A DNA stretch of 64,000 bases from Ananas comosus (GCF_001540865.1 NC_033626.1:11510676-11574675), one strand, 5' to 3'. Numbered from the stretch's first letter, positions 13,301-24,760 are shown. The notes: generated from the letters alone by a model not told the origin. Translations and numbers: made by a program.

Positions 13301-13318
13301 GGGGTCAATGCGGCGTAC
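9482..13318 (-). other. PTPA intron (about 3.8 kb)
   Basis: The interval runs from a GTACGC donor (13318) to the TAG acceptor (9482). It is AT-rich, contains a MITE-like palindromic patch near 10183-10400, a long poly-A run at about 10274 and one N at 9769 inside a C/T run. Small open frames inside it show no family signature. Confidence 0.6.
10183..10400. repeat. MITE-like inverted repeat with poly-A insertion
   Basis: The left end (GCAAAGAGCAATGTCACTTGT) and the right end (reverse complement of GTGTACATGTAACATTTTTC) are an imperfect inverted pair. The right arm ends in a perfect short palindrome around CCCCTATATGGGG. A second left-arm-like sequence (AAGAGTAATGCTACTTGTAC) follows at 10404. 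Boundaries are uncertain. Confidence 0.35.
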
Positions 13319-14487
13319 CATTTGATGAGCGATCCGAAGAGGAAATGCTGCATGATGGGGACCTTCTCGAGCACCTCGGCCTTGTACATCTTGAGGAGGC
13401 CGCTGTTGACCTTGCTCCAGGTGGGCACGCCGCTGATGTCGTCGAGCATCGGCGAGTGCTCGGCGAAGACCCCCTTCTTGACCTTCTTGACGAAGGCGAC
13501 GCAGGCGAGGTAGAGGTACTCGTTGGAGAAGTTGTCGAGGATGTCGGGGTTCTGGATGGACTTGGGCTTCATGTACTTGTGGTCGATGAGCTGCGCGGAG
13601 CCGAAGATGAAGGGGAGGAAGTGGTAGTCGTCGAGCCCCCAGACGCCGTGCGAGCCCGCGGGCTCGAGGCAGTAGGTGGTCTGGAGCTTGCGCATGAGGT
13701 CGAGGTAGGCGACGAAGACGCGGGCGACGAGGGCGGGGTAGTCCTCCTCACGGACGAGGCCGAGGCGGGCGAGGCAGTAGAGGAAGGCGGCGAAGTTGGT
13801 CTCGTGGCCGGTGCCGTAGTCGATGCGGGTGGGGTTGCCGAAGGAGTCGAGGAGGTAGGGCACGAGCTCGACGGCGGCGGGGCGGAGCTCATCGGAGGGG
13901 AGGAGGGGGAGGACGAGGGCGTCGGCGTCGGCGGCGAGGCGCTCGTGCCAGAGGCGGAACGCGGGGTTGCCGTAGCGGCCGGGGTGGGGGAGAGGGGGGA
14001 CGGCGTCGGCGGCGTCGGAGAGCGAGCGGAGGAGGGAGAGGAGGGCGGCGAGCGTCGGGGAGAGCGGGGCGGGGAGGGGGTCGGAGAGCTTGCGGCCGCG
14101 GACGGAGTGGGAGAGCGCGGCGACGAAGCCGAGGAAGTGGACGCCGGAGGGGGAGGAGTGGAAGCGGCGGAGGTCGTCGGGGGAGGAGATGCGCTTGGAG
14201 GGGGCGACGAAGGAGAAGGGAGGGGAGGCGACGGGGACGGGGAGGGGCTGGGGGACGGGGGAGAGCACGATCGCCGCGGTGTTCGTCGGCGCGTTGATGG
14301 CCGGGGCGCGGATCGGCCGGTACGCCGGCGGAGGGGACGCCTCCGACCACGGCGCCGCCGTGGGCGCATCCGACGCCGCGGGGCCGCCGCACGCGCAGCA
14401 CACCGACGACGACGACGACGACGACGACGGTGGAGGGCCGGTAGATGCGGCGGCGGCAGCGGAGGGGCCGGAGTCGGAGTCGGCCAT
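13319..14487 (-). CDS. PTPA: serine/threonine-protein phosphatase 2A activator (PTPA), main exon
   Basis: PTPA is a peptidyl-prolyl isomerase-type chaperone that activates the PP2A catalytic subunit using ATP/Mg in cytosol and nucleus (family knowledge). The exon codes 389 residues plus two bases. Residues 1-95 are a low-complexity Ala/Pro/Ser leader with an eight-Ser run. The PTPA domain occupies about 97-388, with the hallmark stretches FGNPTRIDYGTGHE, GVWGLDDYHFLPFIFGS, MKPKSI, YLACVAFVKKVKKG, FAEHSPMLDDISGV and VPIMQHFLFGSLIK. With the 9475-9481 exon the protein is 391 aa, a normal plant length. The start at 14487 is the first ATG of the frame. GC3 is extreme, which also opens long unreal frames on the opposite strand. 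There are no stops, so the gene looks functional. Confidence 0.95.
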
Positions 14488-14626
14488 TGTTGGTGGCGGA
14501 GGTTCGAGAGAGAGAGGCGGACGAGGAGCGGCGAGAAGAGGGGGCAGGGGGGGGGGGAGTAGAAGGACTCGAGCAGGTTGGGTCGGTGACGGACGCGGGG
14601 CGGGTCATGATCGTGGTTCGGGTTGC

Positions 14627-14870
14627 ATTTGGGCCTGATGGCTCGTTGAGTTATTGGGTTGTGGGCCTGTTTGATTTACTTGTGTTTGGGTCCCAGCCCC
14701 AGCCCAAGGAAATACGGCCTAACTCAAGCCCGACCAATGAGTCGATTTCGCACCTTGTTTTGGACTTTGGATTGAGCTCGGTATTTAAATTGGATCAAGA
14801 GATATCCAAAGGATTTGGTGAGCCTCCGACTTGGGCTGGACTTACCTTGGGCGTAGACAGCCCAAAGTCC
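14627..14870. promoter_or_regulatory. site II (TGGGCY) cluster upstream of PTPA
   Basis: At least five TGGGCC/TGGGCT elements occur in either orientation at 14630, 14662, 14701, 14832 and 14859, plus a CCAAT at about 14734. No TATA box is evident. Such clusters are bound by TCP factors and are typical of plant housekeeping promoters (established). Assignment to PTPA follows from position, 140-380 bases upstream of its ATG. Confidence 0.6.
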
Positions 14871-14889
14871 AACGTACAAGAGGTTTGGC

Positions 14890-15905
14890 CTTTTTAGAGT
14901 TTATGAAATTATTTTTTTTTGTCTGATTATGAGCTCATAGTTTCATTTTAACTCTTTAGGAGATCTTGGCATTGATGATTTTATAACATAGTGCATTTCG
15001 TTAGCAAAATAATTTAGCGTATTCTTAAAAACAAAAATATCAGATATGACATGCTATTATAGACATTTGGCTATATTTCTTATCTGCTACATGTTATAAA
15101 ATTTTTAAATAAATTTTTAAAAAAATATGCGAACAAAAAAATTTCATGCATCCAACAAAAAGCAATATACCAAACCTTGCCCCCATTGTCTCTCCAGTAA
15201 AGCTTTAGCTAACATGCTACTTATTTTAATTTAAACACAATGCAAAACAAAACAAAACAAAACAAAACAAAACCCAACCCAACCCAGCATCCTAAAATAA
15301 AATTAAATCAAGTTTATTAAACAATACGGCAATTGCTCTCTCTTTACCATTTACTTTTCTTTTTTTTTTCTTCCCAGTTGTCAATGACATCTGAATGGCC
15401 TACAACAACTGGGGCCTCTTCCTTAATTTAAGACCACTTTCGAATAATCAGCAACTTCGAACAAAGTTATCCAAAGATGCAGTAGTGTTTTAAACACTAC
15501 AATTTGCATTATTATACGTTGTGGGTCCAATCATTTCACTAGGCAAATGATAAGATGCGGAGTTCGTAACCTGAGCATCCATTATTGTTACTACTCTATA
15601 CTTGTTAAAGAATGGATTGTTTGCTACGGTTTTCAAATAAAAGTACATGTTAGTTCTTATCTCTACATCATGATGATTGATACCAAATCCTTGTTCTATG
15701 CTGCGATTTTGCTTCACAGCTGTATCCCTCAACCAGCCGCGGATTCCTTCATAATGCCTTCTCCGGGAAATATTCAAATTTTTTTAAAAAAAATTATATA
15801 TCTAAAAATGTCCCACACAACAATCATTAAGTTCCTAGAGTTTAGACATGTCTCATTTTTCAATTTAATCATCTTTTTTTTTTTTCTTTATGCATATTAT
15901 AATAA
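14890..15905. other. gene-free stretch
   Basis: AT-rich DNA with an AAAAC tandem (15241-15272) and homopolymers. Two overlapping frames near 15490-15909 lie on opposite strands and resemble nothing known to me. Confidence 0.45.
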
Positions 15906-15908
15906 TTA

Positions 15909-16719
15909 GGGCGTGTTTGGTTCGCTTTTTTTTTCACCCTGGAATCGAAATCAGAATGGGTAAATCCGTTTGTGGGTGTTTGGTACGCGGGAGTCCCATT
16001 CCGATTCCAATTCCCGAGTGGAATGGGAATCCCCCAATCACCTCTTTTTCAATCCGGCCTAGGAGGCCGGATTGAAAGTTGAATCCGGACGGAATGGATA
16101 TTTATTCGGATTAAATTTATTTTTTTAATTTTTTTAATTAAAATATGAGTTAAAATTTAAAAATTAAATATATAATTTTAAATTTTAATTTAAACCTAAA
16201 TTAAAAATTAAAATTTAATCAAGTATTTCGAATCTAACGTATGAATTTGAATTTAAATTAAATTTTAATTTATATAAAGTTTTATTCAAATTTTATTTCA
16301 AACTTAAATTAAATTTATGGATTCAAATTAAAATTTAAATTGTAATTTTAAGTTTGAATTTGAATAAATTAAAATTTAGTTTCATATTTTGAATTATCTA
16401 CTCAACTTCAAAGTTTATTTTTTTTTAAAAAAAATAGATTTAAAATTTTGACATTATTTCAAAATTTTGATGTAAATTTTTAATATTTAATTTTTAATTT
16501 GAATTTAAATTAATATATTATAAGATAATGTTAGTATATTAATTTGATTACGTTTTTTATATCCACCTGAATCAAACACTGATAATGGGAATGATTTATT
16601 CCGATTCCGATTCAGGTGATGAACCAAACAGAATTAGGTAATGAGTCATTCCGATTCCGATTCCAGCTTATTTTGATTCCGATTCCGATTCCGACTCCGA
16701 CTTCGAACCAAACACGCCC
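15909..16719. mobile_element. PIF/Harbinger (Tourist-like) MITE with TTA target duplication
   Basis: Perfect 16-bp terminal inverted repeats (GGGCGTGTTTGGTTCG at 15909-15924 and its complement at 16704-16719) are flanked by TTA on both sides (15906-15908, 16720-16722). A 3-bp TWA duplication with GGGCGTGTTTGG-type ends is diagnostic of the PIF/Harbinger superfamily. Subterminal regions contain GATTCC repeats and the interior is nearly pure A/T with no transposase, so it is non-autonomous. Confidence 0.9.
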
Positions 16720-16722
16720 TTA

Positions 16723-17871
16723 ATGTTGTCCCGCGTCTTTCTTTCTCTGTAATCAAAATAGTTTTTTTTAATTTGCTAGCTTTTCCACTGAACAATTGAA
16801 TTGTTCACTTCACTGTTGGAGCAAGCTACGTGTTATATATTTCACTGGAGAATATGTATTTGGAAAGCTAGGGAAAAAGAAAAATCATTTATGGGAACTG
16901 TGTATAGTTCAATATCTTATTATTTTGGTTAATTAGAAACAGCAAAGATAATACAATTTCGCATCATTTCCATTAAATTGCTACTCTCTTAGATAAGATT
17001 GTCATACAGTCCAATTCCAGTATAGAATATTGAGAGTTACAAACTATGTTTAGTAATGCTTTGAAGATATTAATTGTATCACTATCATTATCTGTACCCA
17101 GCGAAATGCCAGCCAAGTTTAGATCCTTGTGATAAGTTTTGATGTGCAAGTGAGATTTCGTGACTACACAAACTTAATTGTGAAAATTAAATTTCAGACT
17201 TTTTCGACAATTAAAAGTTCTGATTTGAACTATTGATATGTTTAAACTTATATATATAATTTAGGGATAATTGCCTATATACTTCTCATATATTTGAAAA
17301 TATCAGATTTATCCTTATCTTTTTTTTTTTCTTTCTAAAATACCTCTCATATGTTCTACTCTTATTGCAAAATACCCTCGCAGTTATCTACTGTTAAGTT
17401 AACTTGAATTAAACGTGAGTTAAACATCTAACACAGTTAAAAAAAATTAAAATGCCAATTTTATCCTTAACTTAAGGGCAAATAAGAATGTTGATGACGG
17501 TAGTGGGGTATATTGGAAAAGACCAAAAGTCAAAATATTTTTGTGCCCCTGACTTTAAGGACAAATAAGAAAGTCAGTGATGGTGGAAGAATATATTTGA
17601 AAGGGCAAAATAGTAATTTTACAGAGATAACAGAATTTATTAATAGTTTTTAACTCTAAGGGTATATTAGAAATAGGTTGGAACGTAGAAAGGATATTTT
17701 CAATATTAGCCTTTTAAAAGGGTAAATCAGAAAATCGAAAACTTATAAGCAATTGCCCCTATAATTTAAACTCCACGCATCAAACAATCAAAATATATTT
17801 ATTTATTATACATTATTATAAATATTAAAATATCAACCGTCTATATAAACAGCATTAATTTGTAGGGTTAT
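16723..17871. other. gene-free stretch
   Basis: AT-rich DNA without supported coding or RNA genes. The zone 17270-17760 contains similar short phrases on both strands (AATACCCTC / GGGTATATT, reads about cut-off repeats) suggestive of another decayed inverted-repeat element, not delimited. Confidence 0.4.
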
Positions 17872-17897
17872 GTAGTAATAATAATTATTAAAGCATT

Positions 17898-17995
17898 AAA
17901 CTTAGCAAGAAATATGAATCAACTAGAATTTTAATTTGAGACCTCGGATACCAATCACCAAGTACTTTGCCACTTGCTCTAGGAAGGGTCGGTAC
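17898..17995 (-). mobile_element. 3'-truncated tRNA-derived SINE, copy 2
   Basis: The sequence carries the SINE tRNA-like head and mid body (reverse complement of GCAAAGTACTTGGTGATTGG, then the ATTCTAGTTGATTCATATTT block) but stops at the GCTAAGTTT motif without tail or poly-A. It is flanked by a 26-bp duplication with one mismatch (17872-17897 and 17996-18021), so it inserted in this short form. Confidence 0.75.
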
Positions 17996-18272
17996 GTAGT
18001 AATAATAATTATTAGAGCATTTGAACCTTTCATTAATATCGTGGGTAGTAGGTGTTCGCTCGATTAATTTGCCACTCCGCGTTGTGATGAATACTTTCGA
18101 GGGTATAGGCTTAGTCAAAGTCGCTGTATGTTCGTACCTTATATAACTTCATAAAGCCAAAGGAAAGCATTGCATAGAGCTAATGAGTGTACTCGTCCAT
18201 GGTCAAATTAAGTGTCATTTTCCTCATATTGGAAACAAAAATATATTAATGTCCCAGTTCACTAAAAATTAT

Positions 18273-18628
18273 GAAAAAACTTCAAAAATCCCCCCTGTGG
18301 TTTCGTGCATTCTCACTTTGCTACCCCGTGGTTTAAAACGTATCAATTTGCTCCCCTGTGGTTTCGTTTTTATCTTTTTGTTATCAATTTTATTATTATT
18401 TTTTTTAAAATCAGTGACAAAGTTAAAATTAAAGGATACTAAAGTGACTATTCGATAAATATAGATGGTTATCTGAAGTTTTTTGTATATAATTTAACGA
18501 AATATTGACGAAAAAGCTTCCGAAAAAATAAAAATGAAACCACAGGGGGATAAATTGATACGTTTTAAACCACAGAGTAGCAAAGTGAGAATGCACGAAA
18601 CCACAGGAGGGGTTTTTGAAGTTTTCCC
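18273..18628. mobile_element. palindromic Mutator-like MITE, copy M1
   Basis: It has long terminal inverted repeats: the left arm starts GAAAAAACTTCAAAAATCCC and contains CCTGTGGTTTCGTGCATTCT; the right arm is its near-complement ending GAAGTTTTCCC. A perfect 9-bp target duplication AAAAATTAT flanks it (18264-18272, 18629-18637). The 9-bp duplication points to the Mutator superfamily. There is no ORF of its own. Confidence 0.85.
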
Positions 18629-18639
18629 AAAAATTATTA

Positions 18640-19490
18640 TTAGAGGATGTGAACGTGACCGCAGCGCACAATAAACGTGACAACCATGCATATACGCCTC
18701 TTTTATACCTCCTAAACCATCACACTCATTTCCTGGTGCTGTGCATATCTATTGTTTTGTTCTTTGATTTGGTTTTTTTTATTAGAAAGGATATCCATTG
18801 ATTTACGCGAGTGTTAATAATTAGTCCACTATTTTAATTATAAATGTCGATAAACCATAGTATATCCAATGTAGAAAACTATGTCATTCATAGGATATAT
18901 ATTTAAGCACATTTTGATATGTTCGTATGGAGCATTAACTACGTAGTCAAATCGATACAACCTATATAAACACTTTAATCAAAAACTAGCTTGTAAAGAA
19001 TTTTAATTAGACAAACACAATTTAATTTAGTTCAATTGAATTTCCTCTACGTGCAACCAATGAACTAGAATATCGGAAATTAAATTGGAATCAATTAATT
19101 AGTAGATAGACTTGCAAATCGCCATCAATTTAGCGTGCTACAGAAGTACATTAGCTAGCATTTCTCTCTGGCATATATTAAGCAACAACAATCACATCAT
19201 ATAATTAACTCCAAAATAATAACTTTACAAACAACACTGAACGAAGATACAAAATATATATATATATATATATACCATAAAAAAATGTACGTTTATTATT
19301 AGCACATCCTTAATTAATTGACACTATTTAACCCTTCGTTCTTTCCCTTTTTTTTCAAAACAAAAAAAAAAATTTTAATAACATTCATCGTAGAGATAAA
19401 AAGAAAAAAAAAAGAAAAGAAAATAGAAACAACATGCATGGAATGCGCGATTATTAAAGCCGAGGCGGGTGGTTTAGAACTTTAGATCAG
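18640..19490. other. 3' flank of the first EXO-like gene, gene-free
   Basis: AT-rich DNA with a (TA)n at 19255-19273. No coding signature is seen. The last about 100 bases probably include the 3' UTR of the minus-strand EXO-like gene. Confidence 0.45.
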
Positions 19491-19493
19491 TTA

Positions 19494-20426
19494 TTAGACG
19501 AGCGGCGTGCACTGCGACGTCCGCGGGTCCCACAAGGCGGGCAAGAGGTACTTCCGGCCGGCCAATCCGACGGCGTTGTAGCTGGCGCCGGTGGTGGGGT
19601 CCACCAGCAGCTTCCCGGGGTATCCCGGGTACGCGCCCGACCCGAATATCCCCGTGCACGCCGTCGCCGCCTCGGGCCCCGCGGGTCCCGGGCCCTGGTA
19701 GTACCCGTCCCCGAACGGGTCCGTGACGGCGCCCGCGAGGAGCGCCGCGAGGTTGATGATCAACCCGTCCACTCCGGCGTCGCCGTTGGGCGGGACCAAC
19801 GGCGGCGTCTGCGGGCCGTAGACGGGCCGCTGGAAGGGCCACGCGCACTCGCCCGGGCACTGGGCCGCGGGGTTCCCGGCCCAGATGTACGCGTACCGGG
19901 CCCTGCAGTGCCGGCCCCCGCGCGCCGCGCCGTGGTGCCCGCACCGCGACACGCAGAAGCCCTCCACGCCGACGCCCGGGGCCGTGAGCACCGCCGCCAC
20001 CGCGCCGCGGTGCGGCGCGGCGCGCGCGGCGAGGGCGAGGAGGTCGGCGCCGGAGAGGGAGCCGCCGCGGGAGAGGCGCTCGTCGAGGATCTCGCGGCCG
20101 AGCGAGACGCGCGCGCCGCCGCCGCCGTAGAGCGAGGTGGTGCGCCACCAATCGGCGACCGAGGGCGAGGGGTCCGGGTTCGGGGACGAGGAGAGGGAGC
20201 GCACGAAGTCGGAGACGATGGCGCGCTGGGCAGGGGAGAAGGGGCCGTACCAGAGGAGGTTCACGGTGATGTTACCGGTGAGGAGGGTGCCGTTGTGGTC
20301 GGTGAGGACGATGGGTTCCGGCTTTACGAGGAACAGCTCCCGCGGGTTCACCGCGCCGGAGCGGAGCGCAAGGAGGGAGAGGATCAGGAATAGAGAGAGA
20401 ACAACAGGATGAGGAGGAGCGTCCAT
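19494..20426 (-). CDS. EXORDIUM-like protein (EXL3-type), intronless
   Basis: Secreted protein of the phosphate-induced/EXORDIUM (PHI-1) family, apoplastic proteins tied to brassinosteroid-dependent cell expansion; no enzyme activity is established. The protein is 310 aa, with an N-terminal hydrophobic signal peptide at about residues 1-25 (VVLSLFLILSLLAL). The family blocks follow in order: GNITVNLLWYGPFSPAQRAI (about 51-70), [68 protein letters not shown] and GRKYLLPALWDP near the C-terminus. Wording such as NITVNLLWYG, GIFGSGAYPGYPG and AGLAGRKYLLPALWDP-like text matches the EXL3 branch better than EXO itself. GC content is very high. It is the most divergent member of the local cluster and probably the oldest duplicate. 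The ATG at 20426 is the first in frame, followed immediately by the signal peptide. Confidence 0.93.
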   Translation of the reverse strand: MDAPPHPVVLSLFLILSLLALRSGAVNPRELFLVKPEPIVLTDHNGTLLTGNITVNLLWYGPFSPAQRAIVSDFVRSLSSSPNPDPSPSVADWWRTTSLYGGGGARVSLGREILDERLSRGGSLSGADLLALAARAAPHRGAVAAVLTAPGVGVEGFCVSRCGHHGAARGGRHCRARYAYIWAGNPAAQCPGECAWPFQRPVYGPQTPPLVPPNGDAGVDGLIINLAALLAGAVTDPFGDGYYQGPGPAGPEAATACTGIFGSGAYPGYPGKLLVDPTTGASYNAVGLAGRKYLLPALWDPRTSQCTPLV

Positions 20427-20474
20427 TGTTGATATTAATTGATCGTACGTGTTCGAGGTGTTTGAAGAAGGGGA

Positions 20475-20500
20475 ATAGGATATATATACATATATATAGT
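20475..20500 (-). promoter_or_regulatory. TATA region of the EXL3-like gene
   Basis: A TATATATATATG-rich stretch lies 50-75 bases upstream of the ATG in minus sense, the only TATA-like sequence in a suitable place. A (GT)n tract (20500-20517) sits just beyond it. Confidence 0.5.
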
Positions 20501-20860
20501 GTGTGTGTGTGTGTGTGATGTGGGGGGGAAAAGGAAAAGAGGAGGAGACTACGCGGAGTGGTCTCCACGTAAATGGACGCCACGATGATCAGTGGACTGT
20601 GTCCTAATGCGCGAACGTCCTAGATGGTTTTGTTATTGGATGCATTAAAATTGTTCTCGACCTCTCGATCCAATTGGTGGGTTAAGGATCTTGGTCCTCG
20701 TCCTTGGATTCGGACATTATGGCGCCGTTGTAATTATTTTCGAGTTTCCAGCATAGAATTAGGTATCGCCCAGAAAAATATAACTTTATTGGCCCTGGTC
20801 TCTAAGTCCACCATTTAGTACAGTACTAATAAAATTCTGACGAAAAGAATTCTACTTTGA

Positions 20861-21168
20861 AAAAGATATTTAACATTCCAACATGGAGTGAATTGTAAGA
20901 TTCACCAAACTGTTTTAACGAAAATTCGCTAATGATTTTTTTTCTTTTTCCTTNCATAATAAAGTGTGATAAAATATGTTATTCAAGTAATCATATGTCA
21001 AGGTGTTTTAAGAAGGAAAAAGATATTTAACATTCCAACATGGAGTGAATTGTAAGATTCACCAAACTGTTTTAACGAAAATTCGCTAATGATTTTTTTT
21101 CTTTTTCCTTCTTAAAACACCTTGACATATGATTACTTGAATAACATATTTTATCACACTTTATTATG
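20861..21168. repeat. duplicated and inverted block around an N (likely assembly artefact)
   Basis: A segment of about 93 bases (20861-20953) is repeated at 21019-21111 with no difference seen. The about 62 bases after the N at 20954 are the exact reverse complement of 21107-21168. The order is A, N, inverted B, A, B. Identity plus an N at the junction suggests a mis-joined read or scaffold rather than an ancient repeat; a recent template-switch event is the alternative. Confidence 0.75.
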
Positions 21169-21169
21169 A

Positions 21170-23560
21170 AAATCTAATTTGAAGGCCAAATATGATATTT
21201 TGTTGAACATTTGATCACAATCTTTATTTTACCAAATATTATAAACTTTTTTAGTAAATTAGCAAGATATAATAAACAAAATATTTATATATTCAAACAT
21301 GCACTTAAATACTCACTGTTATATATACGTGTAGAACTACTATACTATCGAAAGTATAAAAGAGTTGATGTTCAGACTTTTTGACTCTTGGATTAAAAAT
21401 TGTAGAGTAGGAATGATAATAGTCCCCCTTAGAGTTGAGTAATCTTTTTAGGATAACAATATTAATCTAAAAGTCAAAAATAGTTAAAAGGGTTGATACT
21501 AGGACCAAAAAGTTGAGAGAGATAATTGGCACGCTATCCGTGGAAGTACACATTTTTTTATGCTTCCGAAAATATAATAGTTCTATTCATGTTGTATAAT
21601 GTTTAACACAAGATATTAAAACATCATATTTTTTAAAAAAATAATTACATTATCGTAACATGAAATTATTGTAATTTTAAATTTATGAGACATCTAGCCT
21701 CAACCTGGCTCAAACCTGGGCACGAGCCACGGGATGAAAAACAAGGATAGGGGTGAGTCTGGTGACGTGAGAATATAGAAGAGAAAACACACAGAGAGAG
21801 ACTAGATTCAAATAGATAAATTATTAAATAAAATTTTCTCATAAATAGTCCTTAGTATATATGTATCAAATTCGATAGGATAATGGAATTAACAAAACGT
21901 GGCAGCAACAACTCTGATAAAATGACCAACTACGATTCGTTATTCAACGGCGCAGTTTCCATTTCGATTTCAATCGATTTTAGGCTCGAAAGAGCCTAAT
22001 TAAGTAATGATTTAGGAATTTTTTTTGAAAAAGAAAGATAATAAATTATTTATTTCGATCATTTTTAAAAATAATTTTATTTAAAATAAAAAATAATTAA
22101 ACATTAAATTAAGAACTTCATAAATGAACTATTATAAGTGAATTGTACCTGTTACAGACACTTATACAGTTGGTAAATTTATTAGGATATTTTTATTGGT
22201 GTCAAAACGTGGGTTGGATCCTATGTTAGTTAATTCGCGAATTATTCGCGAATTATTCACGAATTTTTGAAGAAACGAATTAAACGATCGAATTCGTATT
22301 CGCGAATTATTCGTATTAAACGACCGAATATGTGTTTAGGCATACGGTTACATATGGCATGTCGTGTTGCGCTAGCGTGTTGTTTTTGTGAAGTTCATTT
22401 GGCTCTCCTTAACTCAACAAGAAATGAAGGGGTCATAGTTAGGAAAACATGTTTCAATCTTTTTCTTATTGACTCACCAAAATGATTCTAAATGCAATGC
22501 TAATTAAGCGAAACAGATCGTAGCAGAACACAATGAATTTGTGCTAACCGATTGTTAATATATTCTTCAAATGGATAGACCAAAGGATATATTCGTCCCA
22601 GAATCAGAATCTACGTTTTGTAAGCCATGTCAAGTGGGTCTTACACCCTACCATCCAATAATTTTTAGATAATTTTCTAACTTTTAATATTTAAAAATAA
22701 AAGGTAATAAGACTTTTCTGAAAACATAGTTCATCCTTGAAATGGTAAGGCAAAATACATCGACACTCCCTTTTGGATGTTTAAGTAGAATTGTTCTTCT
22801 TCTATTATATCCAATTAAATTTTTTGTTATTTTATATGACACTATGAAATTAATTTATGGTATATTTTATTGCTAGGTAAAGGCTTATTTATTGTTGTGA
22901 ATTTCGGAGGTTGAATTTGTGACTTTGAAAAAATTACCGGTAACATTTGTTTCAACACCGAAATCGTGAAACCACTAAACCTCTCACTTGCAATTATAGA
23001 GAGATTTTGGATGGAAAACGTAGTCAAAGTCGCAAAATTGACAACATCGTCGCTCTCATACGATTCAAGTTCATCATCTCGATCCCCAAGTGTTATAAAC
23101 AAATCTTTTCTCTTTTTCTTCCTAGAAGTACATTGTCTTGATGGCCAATTTTTTTTTTTTTCTTCTCCACACTATTACATAAAACATTAAGCGCTATCTG
23201 TACATCCAAAATTAAATGTAAGTTCTACACTCCATCCATTCAGTGATCAAGTTTATCATATTAGTGTTATCATAATCGATCCTATATTATTGGTACTAAA
23301 TTTTTTTTAAAGAAATTATTTTGGATATTTAATTGGTTGAGGTAAGATATGAAAAATGCTATTTATACACACGATATAGATTTGTATATTTTACACCCTT
23401 CCATTCTAAAATTGAGAAAACTCCTTTGTATTTTTAATTAAAAGAATAATAATAAAATCACTGGACTAATTCTAGTTATAGAAAGCATAAAATGTAAAAT
23501 TCATATCTAGATTCTAAATATATAGATAGGATTGTTTGTGCATGTGATACACAATTTACT
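21170..23560. other. gene-free stretch with MITE debris
   Basis: Contains an element-like inverted pair at about 21330-21595 (ACTACTATACTATCGAAAGT at left; TCCGAAAATATAATAGTTCT at right) related to the ACTATACTATC family, and a local repeat of ATTCGCGAATTATTC at 22230-22315. No coding signature is supported; small frames at 22267 and 22842-23190 lack family support and overlap one another. Confidence 0.4.
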
Positions 23561-23581
23561 ATTCAAAATTGTAAGTTCAAA

Positions 23582-24373
23582 TGGCGATGGACCTCAAATC
23601 ACAAATGGCGATACACAATTTACTTTTTAAGTCACAAACTGGACACGATCAGATGGCGATGGACTTCAAATCAACACTTCTCCGTCAGATCCCTATACCA
23701 GTTCCTCAATGGTTTACGGGATGTAACAAGTTCATTTATCTGAAAACTTAAAATTTTGGTCAAAATTAAAGTCTTTTTATGGCTGGTCCTGCGAAAGAGA
23801 ATTTCGACAGCCAACATATTACATAAATGCGGATGGCTTGCTGAACAACTCTACGTTTTCTGTGCCGACAACCCGGAAAGCTGCGATCACCTTATGACCT
23901 CCTACATGTTCGTTTGATATCTACTCTTTTGCGTGGAAGGTCCGGAAGACTTGATAGCGCCCTCGGAGGAGGCGAAAGATCTGTGGATAAGACTCCTCAG
24001 TTTACTAGACGCCCAGAGAAGATTAGAAGCCTTAACTCTATTGACAGCTATTTGGCGGGTCGTTTGGACTGAGAGGAAAGATATTCTTTTCCAAGCGAAG
24101 CTCCCCAACCCTACCCGAGCTCTTGATTGCGTCAGGCTCTTGATGTCAACCTGGAACACGTGTCTCTGACTGCCTCGTCTCCTTTTTTGGCCTTTCGGCC
24201 GTTTCCTACTTTTTTGTTTTGTTCTTTACTAACTTGTTCCGTTGTTGTCTTTTTTTTTTTTCCACATTTTGTCTCTTTTTCTTTTCGGAGGCCCTAGCTG
24301 CTTCTATTTGTAAGCCTAGTTCATTTTTCTAATAAATGAAGCAGATAGATTGCTATCTATTTTTCAAAAAAAA
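23582..24373 (+). mobile_element. 5'-truncated LINE (L1-type), copy 1, degraded
   Basis: Only the 3' end of an L1-type non-LTR retrotransposon remains. From 23780 it reads WLVLRKRISTANILHKCGWL, then CADNPESCDHL (reverse-transcriptase zinc-binding domain), and from about 24040 TAIWRVVWTERKDILFQAK. A stop/frameshift near 23915 separates the parts. The tail has CCTAGTTCATTTTTCTAATA, a small hairpin (AGATAGATTGCTATCT, 24343-24358) and poly-A. A 17-bp target duplication AAAATTGTAAGTTCAAA flanks it (23565-23581, 24374-24390). The first about 150 bases hold local repeats of ATGGCGATGGAC that do not look like LINE. Confidence 0.8.
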
Positions 24374-24719
24374 AAAATTGTAAGTTCAAAATTTAGTTAC
24401 TTTATACTTTTTGATAAATTTATTTTAAAAAAATTACATATAGTATATTATTTTTCTTCAAAAAAATAAAAGACAAAAGAGTCCTTGTCGATTGTCTTTC
24501 CGTTGAAGTAAGGGATTTCTAAGTGTAGGCATCATCCTTAATTTCTCAGGTCACTCAAATGTAGTATATCAAGCACACGTCGACGTCAATTTAAATCAAC
24601 CACAGATATCTTCAGTTAGTTAACTGCGTACCAAAATGCCTCGAGTTAACAAGTAAGAATGTTGGGGATATCCGTAAACATATCTTTCCCTATATATTAA
24701 GCCGTGTTGCAAGCAACAC

Positions 24720-24760
<41 letters not shown>

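Noticed and set aside
13345..14562. 405-codon open frame on plus, rich in Glu/Gly/Ala, opposite PTPA
   Set aside because: It is the antisense shadow of the extremely GC3-biased PTPA exon; the composition is low-complexity and no domain is visible.
13569..14608. Further Pro/Ser/Arg-rich frames on minus overlapping PTPA
   Set aside because: Out-of-frame readings of the same GC-rich exon; the PTPA frame alone carries conserved motifs.
19885..20412. Plus-strand frames opposite the 20 kb EXO-like gene
   Set aside because: Antisense artefacts of GC-rich coding sequence; the same happens opposite every EXO-like gene.
20624..20818. 64-codon plus frame near the EXL3-like promoter
   Set aside because: Compositionally plausible, but no family motif and no sign of transcription.
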